Origin: JBDTSW01 sp963758845
Lineage (GTDB): Bacteria; Actinomycetota; Thermoleophilia; Solirubrobacterales; 70-9
Direction of reading: 5' to 3'
Length of the DNA: 64,000 nucleotides
Assembly (NCBI GenBank): GCA_963758845.1
Contig: CAVWWX010000002.1
Span: 558,001-622,000, forward strand
Made by a program: the position numbers and the translations under genes. Shown here one piece after another: positions 57,769 through 64,000 of this stretch (positions are counted from its first letter, which is position 1; every line of letters begins with the position of its first letter). The notes beneath the pieces were generated by a model. The model had not been told where the DNA came from. It did not search any database and saw only the letters and a list, made by a program, of their open reading frames with translations.

Positions 57769-58326
57769 ATGGAGACCGTGAGCTTCACCCGTATGGAGGA
57801 CGGCACCGCCGAGGACTACGAGCTCCTCGAGCGCCGCGAGGCCGAGTACATGGAGGCGCTCCCCGACCGACTGATCGCAGCGGTGCGCGCCCTCGAGAAC
57901 TCGTTCGCCGGCTACCAGGTGTCTCGCTACGAGCACTCGCTCCAGTCCGCGACCCGGGCGCTCCGCGACGGCCGCTCGGACGAGTACGTGGTGGCCGCCC
58001 TGCTGCACGACATCGGCGACGAGCTGGCGCCCTACACGCACGGCGAGATGGTCGGGGCGATCCTCAGGCCCTACATCGAGCCGCGGATCTGCTGGATCGT
58101 CGCTCACCACGGCGTCTTCCAGCAGTACTTCTACGGCGAGCAGACGGGGGAGGACCCGAACGCGCGGGATATCTACCGCGACCACGAGTGGTTCGACGAC
58201 TGCGCCGAGTTCTGCGAGCTCTACGACCAGAATTGCTTCGACCCCGCCTACGACTCGCTCCTGATCGAGGAGTTCGAGCCGATGGTGCGGAAGGTGTTCT
58301 CGGAGGCGCGCTACCTGGAGCGCTAG
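57769..58326 (+). CDS. HD-domain protein, PhnZ/TmpB-like (possible diiron oxygenase)
   Basis: 185 residues. Metal ligands are visible: His56 in YEHSLQSATRA, His80-Asp81 in AALLHDIGD, His91 in YTHGEM, His113/114 in VAHHGVF and an Asp near 153-158. The EHSLQ block plus its 24-residue spacing to HD matches PhnZ, the mixed-valent diiron oxygenase that cleaves a phosphonate C-P bond. TmpB acts likewise on a trimethylammonio-phosphonate. The Y-x-x-E substrate-site motif of PhnZ is not conserved here, so the substrate must differ. It is the third gene of the CaiD-SDR group, 46 bases downstream. Confidence 0.75.
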   Translation: METVSFTRMEDGTAEDYELLERREAEYMEALPDRLIAAVRALENSFAGYQVSRYEHSLQSATRALRDGRSDEYVVAALLHDIGDELAPYTHGEMVGAILRPYIEPRICWIVAHHGVFQQYFYGEQTGEDPNARDIYRDHEWFDDCAEFCELYDQNCFDPAYDSLLIEEFEPMVRKVFSEARYLER

Positions 58327-58333
58327 CGGATGG

Positions 58334-59170
58334 TCAGCCGGCGGGCCATTCGTCCACGAACAGGTCGAGCTGGAGCTCGGACTCGGGCGGGCCGTAGGCG
58401 CTGAGGTCGGTGATCCCGGCCTCGGCGAGCACCTCGTCGTCGATGTAGGCGTTGCCGGTGCACTCGCGCGGGTCGCGGCGCAGGATCTCGAACGCGGCGT
58501 CGGCGTAGATGTCGGGCGTACGGGCGCGAGCCATCGCCTCGTCGCCCCCGAGCAGGTTCTGCACCGCGGCCGTCGCGATGATGCTGCGAGGCCACAGGCA
58601 GTTGGCGGCGATCGGCGCGTCGGATTCGTCGGCCGCCAGGCCCAGCGTGAGCATCGTCATCCCCATCTTCGAGAGGGTGTAGGCGCTGAACCCCTTGAGC
58701 CACTTGCTGTCGCTCACCAGCGGCGGCGAGAGCGTCAGCACGTGCGCGTGGCCGGACTCACGCAGGTGGGGGAGCGCGGCCCTGGTGAGCACGAAGGTGC
58801 CGCGGGAGTTGATCTGCTGCATCAGGTCGAAGCGCTTGACCTCGAGGTCGCGCATCGGCGCCAGGTTGATCGCGCTCGCGTTGTTGACGACGACGTCGAT
58901 CCCGCCGAAGCGCTCGACCGCCTCGGCCACCGCCTCGGCCACCCGGCCCTCGTCGCGGATGTCGCCCACGATCGGCAGGGCCGCGCCGCCCGCCGCCTCG
59001 ATCTCCTCGGCCGCCGTGTAGATGGTCCCCGGAAGGCGGGGATCGGGCTCGGCCGTCTTCGCGATCAGGGCGATGTGCGCGCCCTCGCGAGCGAGGCGCA
59101 AAGCGATCGCCAGGCCGATGCCCCGGCTGCCGCCGGACATGATCACGGTGCGCTCGGAGAACTCACCCAT
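58334..59170 (-). CDS. SDR-family oxidoreductase, HSDL2-like
   Basis: 278 residues. The cofactor site is VIMSGGSRGIGLAIALRLAR, followed by KTAEPDPRLPGTIYTAAEEI, a loop typical of the hydroxysteroid-dehydrogenase-like-2 subgroup, and NNASAINL. The active site is complete: the Ser of LSPPLV, then FSAYTLSKMGMTMLT (YxxxK). HSDL2 relatives probably act on fatty acyl or sterol substrates. Convergent with the HD gene (seven bases between stops). Start ATG 59170; divergent from the SnoaL-like gene. Confidence 0.88.
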   Translation of the reverse strand: MGEFSERTVIMSGGSRGIGLAIALRLAREGAHIALIAKTAEPDPRLPGTIYTAAEEIEAAGGAALPIVGDIRDEGRVAEAVAEAVERFGGIDVVVNNASAINLAPMRDLEVKRFDLMQQINSRGTFVLTRAALPHLRESGHAHVLTLSPPLVSDSKWLKGFSAYTLSKMGMTMLTLGLAADESDAPIAANCLWPRSIIATAAVQNLLGGDEAMARARTPDIYADAAFEILRRDPRECTGNAYIDDEVLAEAGITDLSAYGPPESELQLDLFVDEWPAG

Positions 59171-59221
59171 ACGCGGTCGCGGAGCCTAAGGGGTCGCCGT
59201 GTGAGAGGCTGCGCGCCAGCC

Positions 59222-59695
59222 ATGTCCGAGCGAAACCGCGAGACGATCAGCCGCTTCTACGCCGCGTTCGACGCCGGCGACGCCGAGACGATGGCCGCCT
59301 GCTACGCCCCCGACATCCACTTCTCGGATCCCGTATTCCCGGACCTCAACGGCGAGGAGGCCGGGGACATGTGGCGAATGCTGACCGGCCGCGCCGAGGA
59401 CCTGACCGTTGAGCTCGCCTCCCACGACGCCGACGAGGCCTCGGGGACGGCGAACTGGATCGCCCACTACACGTTCCGCACGGGCCGCAAGGTCGTGAAC
59501 GACATCGTCGCGACGTTCAGGTTCGACGACGCCGGGCTGATCACCGACCACCGCGACAGCTTCGACCTCTGGAAGTGGACCCGGATGGCCCTGGGGCCGA
59601 TCGGCGTCGCCCTGGGCTGGAGTCCGATCGTCCAGGGCAAGGTGCGCTCCGAGGCCGCCGACGGCCTCGCCCAGTTCCGCGCTGACCGGCCCTGA
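59222..59695 (+). CDS. SnoaL-like nuclear-transport-factor-2-fold protein
   Basis: 157 residues from the ATG at 59222. RETISRFYAAFDAGDAETMA followed by ACYAPDIHFSDPVFPDLNGE and later FRFDDAGLITDHRDSFDLWK are the standard first helix and strands of SnoaL/ketosteroid-isomerase-like proteins. A C-terminal hydrophobic patch (LGPIGVALGWSPIVQG) is longer than usual. Enzymatic role unknown. It is convergent with ferritin (22 bases between stops). Confidence 0.85.
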   Translation: MSERNRETISRFYAAFDAGDAETMAACYAPDIHFSDPVFPDLNGEEAGDMWRMLTGRAEDLTVELASHDADEASGTANWIAHYTFRTGRKVVNDIVATFRFDDAGLITDHRDSFDLWKWTRMALGPIGVALGWSPIVQGKVRSEAADGLAQFRADRP

Positions 59696-59717
59696 CCAAG
59701 GTCGTGGCTGCGCCCGG

Positions 59718-60251
59718 CTAGCCGCCGCCGCCCGCCGCCGGCGGGGCGGTCGGGTCGTCGCCCTCCTCGCCCAGTGCCTCGCGCGCGACGAACTCCTCCA
59801 CCAGCAGCAGGTTGTCCTTCGAGCGCTCGACCACGCTCAGGAGGTCCTGCATCAGGGCGACCTCCTCGACCTGCTCCTTTACGAACCACTGCATGAACTG
59901 CTCGGCCCGGTAGTCCTTGGTCTCGCGGGCCAGCTCGAACAGCGCGTAGATCTCCTCGCCGACCCGCTTCTCCTGCTCGAGCGCCATCTTGACCGGGGAC
60001 ACGCCGTCGTCGAAGCTCGTCTGCTGGCCCTTGATGTCGGGAATGTGGACCTCCTCGTCGACGTCGAGCAGGTACTGGGCCATCATCATCGCGTGCTCGC
60101 GCTCCTCGAGCGCCTGGCGATAGAAGAACGAGGCTAGGCGCGGCAGCGTCTCGGCGTCGTAGTAGACGGCGGCGCCGATGTACTGCATCGCGGCGCCGAA
60201 CTCGTTGGCGATCTGGGCGTTGAGGGCTTGCGGGAACGAACGCTCGGCCAT
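59718..60251 (-). CDS. ftn: Non-haem ferritin
   Basis: 177 residues. Ferroxidase ligands are in the first two helices (IANEFGAAMQYIGAAVYYD, and ALEEREHAMMMAQYL with E-x2-H), with the third in QFMQWFVKEQVEEVALM. The last 12 residues (DDPTAPPAAGGGG) form a flexible tail. It oxidises Fe(II) and stores iron in a 24-mer shell. The ATG at 60251 follows a normal spacing to a purine-rich region. The gap to the enolase-like gene on the right (about 100 bases) shows no evident feature. Confidence 0.94.
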   Translation of the reverse strand: MAERSFPQALNAQIANEFGAAMQYIGAAVYYDAETLPRLASFFYRQALEEREHAMMMAQYLLDVDEEVHIPDIKGQQTSFDDGVSPVKMALEQEKRVGEEIYALFELARETKDYRAEQFMQWFVKEQVEEVALMQDLLSVVERSKDNLLLVEEFVAREALGEEGDDPTAPPAAGGGG

Positions 60252-60355
60252 GTGGTCTCCAAGGGTCGAAGGTGGTCTGCGCGGCGACGCTAGCGAAAGC
60301 GGCGAGTTCGGCTAGCCGTCCTCGTCATTCGGCTGACCGAATGCAATGCGGCCGC

Positions 60356-61423
60356 CTACTCAGCCCAGCGGAACCCGGTGGCGCTCGGCACCGGCTCCAT
60401 CGGGCTCGAGGGCATCCCCTCGGGCACCGCCGGGTCGTTGTAGCCGGACGGGGCGGTGTCGTTCGGCGTGTCCGCGTGGAAGACCGAGGCGAGGTACTGG
60501 ATCTGCCCACGGCCGACCGACAGCTCGCCCTGGCCGCCGCCGTAGATGGCGATGCCGTTCGCCTCGCAGTACTCGTAGACGGAGAGCAGCTCGTGCAGCG
60601 AGCCGAAGCGCGACGGCTTCGAGTTGATCGCCTTGCGGGCGTGCTCCTTGACGTCGTCCAGCGAGTGCAGGTTGGCGTCCCAGGTGATGCGGTCGTCGTG
60701 CGGGGCGAGCACGTCGCGGGTCTCGTCGTTGATGTCGGGGTCCTCGAGGTAGGCGTCCCCGAACGCGTCGGCGACGGTGCGGTAGAGCTCGGGGTCCGTG
60801 TCGACGTCCACGGGCGTCCCGCGGTAGAGCCCCTTCAGGTCCAGCACGCGCACCGGCGCCAGCCCGCGGATGGCCTCGATCAGCTCGCCGGTCCAGTCGT
60901 TCTCCGGATCGAGCTTGAACTCGAGCGTCGGGTACTTCGCCAGGCGATCGCTGATCGCCTGCGTGCTGGAGCCGTCGACGTCATCGCCGAACGCCGTCAG
61001 GCGGGTCGAGCACACGAACCGAAGCGGCGTCGGGTCCCGGCCGACGGCCTCGTGGAAGCAGACGCTGCTCTGCCGCAGCGCCAGGTCCAGCGCGGCGGAC
61101 TCGTACGCCCAGCGGCGGTAGTGGCGGGAGGCCTCGTACTCGGGGGCCGCGGCCGTGAACAGGTCGAGCCCGCCGGCGAGCTCGCAGAATTCGCCCAGGG
61201 TCGAGACGCCACTGAAGTCGTTCACGGCCCCCGCGTCGCGGTGGGCCATGTGGTCCAGGACGGTGTAGACGACGTCCTCACCCAGCCCCTCCTCGCCGCC
61301 GCCGTGGAGGTGGACGATCGTCGACGGCCGCGTGAACTCGGGCGAGAACTGGCGGTCGCGATCCTCGAGCTCGTAGGAATCGACGGTCAGGGGCAGCTGC
61401 GCGAGGGTGTCGTAAAGGCTCAT
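60356..61423 (-). CDS. Enolase-superfamily protein
   Basis: 355 residues from the ATG at 61423 (MSLYDTLAQLPLTVDSYELE). The barrel domain carries metal-binding acids in VRVLDLKGLYRGTPV, AYLEDPDINDETRDVL and ITWDANLHSLDDV, and a Lys in FKLDPEND. INSKPSRFGSLHELLSVYEY and GGGQGELSVGRGQIQYLASV follow. The layout fits the muconate-lactonising/MAL-like part of the enolase superfamily. The reaction (racemisation, dehydration or cyclisation) cannot be predicted. Confidence 0.82.
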   Translation of the reverse strand: MSLYDTLAQLPLTVDSYELEDRDRQFSPEFTRPSTIVHLHGGGEEGLGEDVVYTVLDHMAHRDAGAVNDFSGVSTLGEFCELAGGLDLFTAAAPEYEASRHYRRWAYESAALDLALRQSSVCFHEAVGRDPTPLRFVCSTRLTAFGDDVDGSSTQAISDRLAKYPTLEFKLDPENDWTGELIEAIRGLAPVRVLDLKGLYRGTPVDVDTDPELYRTVADAFGDAYLEDPDINDETRDVLAPHDDRITWDANLHSLDDVKEHARKAINSKPSRFGSLHELLSVYEYCEANGIAIYGGGQGELSVGRGQIQYLASVFHADTPNDTAPSGYNDPAVPEGMPSSPMEPVPSATGFRWAE

Positions 61424-61457
61424 GCCTCTGAGCCTAGTCGGCGTCAGTTTGCACCGA

Positions 61458-61482
61458 GGGGTCTGAACCCCCGGGGGGTCAG
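61458..61482. terminator. GGGGTCTGAACCCCC / GGGGGGTCAG hairpin at the uspA 3' end
   Basis: CTGAACCCCC (61463-61472) and GGGGGGTCAG (61473-61482) are self-complementary with one mismatch and no loop, overlapping the uspA stop codon (61479-61481). Together with GGGGTC..ACCCC at 61458-61471 it belongs to the same palindrome class as the elements near 21.3 and 42.2 kb. It could terminate the APC-uspA transcript. Confidence 0.45.
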
Positions 61483-61892
61483 TCGGCGGGGACGACCAGA
61501 ACCGGGCGCTCGGAGAGGTGCAGCAGCTTGTGCGGCACCGAGCCGAGGATCGCGCCCTTGATCGGATGCTCCCCATAGGTGCCGACCACGATCGCCCGGG
61601 CGTCGCGTTCGTCGGCCAGCGAGATCAGTGCCTCGGCCGGGCGCTCGGGCCGCAGCTCGACCTCGACCTCGACCCCGGCCTCGCGCGCGAGAGCGACCGC
61701 CTCGGCGGTCGCCTGCTCGCCCATCTTGCGAACCAGCTCCTGGTGGGTGTTGTGCTCCTCGCCCGGCACGCCCGGGTCGTAGCCGTAGGCGATCACGATC
61801 GTGTCGCCCAGCTCGCGCGAGAGACCGATCGCCGTGCGCAGCGCTTCCTTGGCGCAGTCCGAGCCGTCGTATCCGAGCACCAGGTTGGCCAT
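61479..61892 (-). CDS. Universal stress protein, UspA family
   Basis: 137 residues, single Usp domain. LVLGYDGSDCAKEALRTAIG opens the fold, and the ATP-binding G-x2-G-x9-G-S motif is VVGTYGEHPIKGAILGSV. The C terminus KLLHLSERPVLVVPAD is standard, so the ATP-binding type is likely. Its ATG is one base after the permease stop, so it is co-transcribed with the APC permease. Usp proteins often modulate adjacent transporters. Confidence 0.93.
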   Translation of the reverse strand: MANLVLGYDGSDCAKEALRTAIGLSRELGDTIVIAYGYDPGVPGEEHNTHQELVRKMGEQATAEAVALAREAGVEVEVELRPERPAEALISLADERDARAIVVGTYGEHPIKGAILGSVPHKLLHLSERPVLVVPAD

Positions 61893-61893
61893 T

Positions 61894-63498
61894 TCAGCTC
61901 TCCTCCTCGGCCGGGGCCCCGGCGTCGGCATCGGCCTCGGAGACCCCGATCGCCTCGACCGTTTGGCCGCCGACGGCGACCTCGTGCGGCACCGCCTCGA
62001 ATGGCTTGCGAGCGAAGAACTCCTTCGCGCCGGGCGGCCCGAACAGGCGCCAGCCGATCATGATCAGAAGCCCTGCGCCCATGAACACGATCGCGATCGC
62101 CAGGGGCACGCCGACCCCGAAGGCCTCGGTCCCGGAGTACGACTGCTTCGGGTCGGAGAGGTCGCCGATCGACTCGTACAGGAGGTAGAAGAGGCCCAGC
62201 GCCCCGATCAGTGGCGCGACCCCGATGAAGAGGAAGTTCTTGGCCGAGGACGTCAGCTCGCGGCGCCAGTAGATGGCACAGGCGATCCCTGTGAGCCCGT
62301 AGTAGAAGGCGATCATCAGCGAAAGGGCCGAGAGCGAGTCGAACAGGAAGTTCTCGGAGATCAGCTTGCCGGGCACGTACCAGAGCGTGGCCAGGACCCC
62401 GATGAAGATCGTCCCGAAGGCCGGGGTCAGGAACCGGGGGTGGATGCTGGCGAACTTCTTCGGAAGCGCTCCCGCGGCGGCCATCGAGAGCGAGGTCCGC
62501 GAGCCCGGCAGGATCGTCGTCTGGGCCGAGGAGATGCCGGAGATGATCACGGCGAGCACAAGGAGCTTCCCGAGCTCGGAGCCCAGCGCCGCCTCGCCGA
62601 CGGTGCCGAGGATGCCCGCGTCGTCGTCGAACTCCTCGACCTCGCCGAGGCCGGCGTAGGCCACCAGGGCCACCGCGACACCGATGTAGGTGACGAGCAG
62701 GATCACCGTGCTGGCGATGCCGGCGAGCCCCGGCGCCCGGGAGGAGTCCTCGCTCTCCTCGGAGAGATTGACGGCGCTCTCCCAGCCCCAGTAGATGAAA
62801 ACGGCCAGCAGCACGCCCGTGAGGAGGGCTGAGTACTCGACGCCGAACGGCGAGAGCCAGCTGAGCTTGGGATCGATCGACTCCTCGGGCGTGTCGCCGG
62901 TGATCAGCTTGACCGCGACGACGACCACGAACAGCAGCAGCACGCCGACCTGGCCGAGGGTCATGAAGCGCTGGAGGTGGGCCGAGATCTCGGTACCGAT
63001 GACGCAAATCGTCGTCATCACGGCGATGATCACCACCGCCAAGGCCGCGACCGCCTGCTCGTTTCGGAAGAGCGGCCTGCCGTCGGAGCCCTCGAGCCCG
63101 AGGAGGTCGAAGGTGTAGTAGGCCGAGACGTCGGCGAGGGAGCCGATGACCAGGATCCCGGTGGTGCAGATCGCGAAGCCGCCGATCCAGCCGGCGTAGG
63201 GACCGAGCGCGCGCGTGACCCACGCGAAGGTCGTGCCGCAGTCGGTGTCGACGCGGTTCATGTAGAAGAACGCGGCCGCGATAAAGAACATCGGGATGAA
63301 CGAGACGACGAGGACGGCCGGAGCCTTGACCCCGACCGCGACCACGATCGAGCCGATGACCGCGGCCAGCGAGTAGGCCGGAGCGGTCGAGGCGAGCCCG
63401 ATCGAGAGCCCGTCCCAGAACCCGATCGCGTTCTTCTTCAGTCCCTTGTCGCCGGTCTCGACAGCAGCCGCCGGCGCGTCGACGCTCGCGCTCTCCAT
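61894..63498 (-). CDS. APC-superfamily amino acid/amine permease
   Basis: 534 residues from the ATG at 63498 (a GTG at 63504 is in frame). Twelve membrane helices are visible, with the APC helix-1 motif LSIGLASTAPAYSLAAVIG and GCGTTFAWVTRALGPYAGW-like substrate-site region (DTDCGTTFAWVTRALG). The acidic C-terminal tail is EADADAGAPAEEES. It imports amino acids or polyamines by cation symport or exchange; which one is not determinable. UspA is translated one base downstream. Confidence 0.92.
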   Translation of the reverse strand: MESASVDAPAAAVETGDKGLKKNAIGFWDGLSIGLASTAPAYSLAAVIGSIVVAVGVKAPAVLVVSFIPMFFIAAAFFYMNRVDTDCGTTFAWVTRALGPYAGWIGGFAICTTGILVIGSLADVSAYYTFDLLGLEGSDGRPLFRNEQAVAALAVVIIAVMTTICVIGTEISAHLQRFMTLGQVGVLLLFVVVVAVKLITGDTPEESIDPKLSWLSPFGVEYSALLTGVLLAVFIYWGWESAVNLSEESEDSSRAPGLAGIASTVILLVTYIGVAVALVAYAGLGEVEEFDDDAGILGTVGEAALGSELGKLLVLAVIISGISSAQTTILPGSRTSLSMAAAGALPKKFASIHPRFLTPAFGTIFIGVLATLWYVPGKLISENFLFDSLSALSLMIAFYYGLTGIACAIYWRRELTSSAKNFLFIGVAPLIGALGLFYLLYESIGDLSDPKQSYSGTEAFGVGVPLAIAIVFMGAGLLIMIGWRLFGPPGAKEFFARKPFEAVPHEVAVGGQTVEAIGVSEADADAGAPAEEES

Positions 63499-63559
63499 GC
63501 TCACCCCTCCCCGGGGTACCTCGGGTCGCGCGACTCTACATCAGCGGCTGGGCAGCCCG

Positions 63560-64000
63560 TCAGCGATGCTCGGGGTTGGGGAAGGCCGGCTTGCATCCGG
63601 CGTCCCACTCCGAGCGCTGGTTGCCGAAGGCCGGGATCCCGCCCGCGTCCTTCAGCATCCGCGCGATGTGGAGCAGGTTCCACGTCATGAAGGCGGTGTT
63701 GCGGTTGGTGAAGTCGTTCTCGGGTCCGCCCGATCCCTCGTCCAGGTAGGACGGGCCGGGCCCCGCCTCGCCGATCCACCCCGCGTCGGCCTGGGGCGGG
63801 ATCGTGTAGCCCAGGTGCTGGAGCGAGTAGAGAGTGTTCATCGCGCAGTGCTTGATGCCGTCCTCGTTCCCGGTCACCAGACAGCCGCCGACGCGCCCGT
63901 AGTACGCGTACTGCCCGTCGTCGTTCAGCAGGTGTGAGTTCCCGTAGAGGCGCTCGATCACCTTCGTCGCGACGGAGGTCTTCTCGCCCAGCCAGATCGC
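63560..64000 (-). CDS. Flavodoxin-family NAD(P)H-dependent oxidoreductase, C-terminal part
   Basis: 147 residues in the window; the N terminus lies past the right edge. From the edge it reads AIWLGEKTSVATKVIERLYG. This is followed by GRVGGCLVTGNEDGIKHCAM, NTLYSLQHLGYTIPPQADAG and TAFMTWNLLHIARMLKDAGG. These are the central and C-terminal parts of NADPH-dependent FMN reductase/flavodoxin-like proteins, including the WxGE-like FMN loop. It probably reduces quinones or metal complexes; the substrate is unknown. Stop TGA at 63560. Confidence 0.85.
   Translation of the reverse strand, partial: AIWLGEKTSVATKVIERLYGNSHLLNDDGQYAYYGRVGGCLVTGNEDGIKHCAMNTLYSLQHLGYTIPPQADAGWIGEAGPGPSYLDEGSGGPENDFTNRNTAFMTWNLLHIARMLKDAGGIPAFGNQRSEWDAGCKPAFPNPEHR

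Overview
The window is GC-rich, densely coding actinobacterial DNA. The gene set (HspR-type heat-shock operon, inositol-1-phosphate synthase next to a CDP-alcohol phosphatidyltransferase, an F420/LLM-type oxidoreductase, a GYD protein, a QsdR-like regulator, and a cyclase-ATPase-TPR regulator) fits the class Thermoleophilia (Solirubrobacterales or a relative). That assignment is inferred from gene content, not from a phylogeny. There are no rRNA genes, CRISPR arrays, insertion sequences or phage genes.

Layout. 1-14 kb holds leftward purine genes (purD, purE, purB, purC, purS, purQ). They are interleaved with four sulfotransferases, a lipoprotein sulfatase, glycosyltransferases, and a rightward csoR-P450 pair. 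15-19 kb holds a 1043-residue cyclase/ATPase/TPR regulator and a SnoaL-like protein. 18.6-27 kb is the chaperone block: clpB, then dnaK-grpE-dnaJ-hspR as a tight operon. clpB and dnaK carry related HAIR-like operators. 27-30.7 kb has a cytochrome c, a secreted EEP hydrolase, endonuclease III and a PfkB kinase. 30.7-35.2 kb is an inositol-lipid locus: PI-phosphate synthase, Ino1, a glycosyltransferase-PHP fusion and a UDG-like protein. 35-42 kb is mostly metabolic (LLM oxidoreductase, 23S/tRNA U-methyltransferase, M3-like peptidase, ornithine carbamoyltransferase). 42.4-53.6 kb holds three tRNA genes (Glu, Val, Asp), lgt, a ZIP transporter, an SDR, a catalase-like protein, a CPA antiporter and a GGDEF-EAL protein. 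56-59 kb is a CoA-linked catabolic group: a CaiD-like hydratase, an SDR lacking the catalytic Tyr/Lys, and a PhnZ/TmpB-like HD protein. The right end has ferritin, an enolase-superfamily enzyme, UspA, an APC permease and a truncated flavodoxin-family oxidoreductase.

Quality caveat. About a dozen genes, including the normally essential purB, purD, clpB and dnaK, are split by single-base frame changes while family motifs continue perfectly in the next frame. This pattern is far more likely to be residual indel error in the assembly than mass pseudogenisation. I therefore annotate these genes as single CDSs spanning the breaks and give the break positions. Most breaks lie between 5.8 and 34 kb, one lies at 46.2 kb, and none is seen after that.

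Most interesting points: (i) a sulfation/desulfation gene set physically embedded in the purine operon; (ii) a PHP phosphoesterase fused to a glycosyltransferase directly after PI-phosphate synthase and Ino1, a candidate for the phosphatase step of phosphatidylinositol synthesis; (iii) a CsoR-type copper sensor, with a visible operator, translationally coupled to a P450; (iv) a PhnZ/TmpB-like diiron HD protein next to a carnitine-type CoA hydratase.
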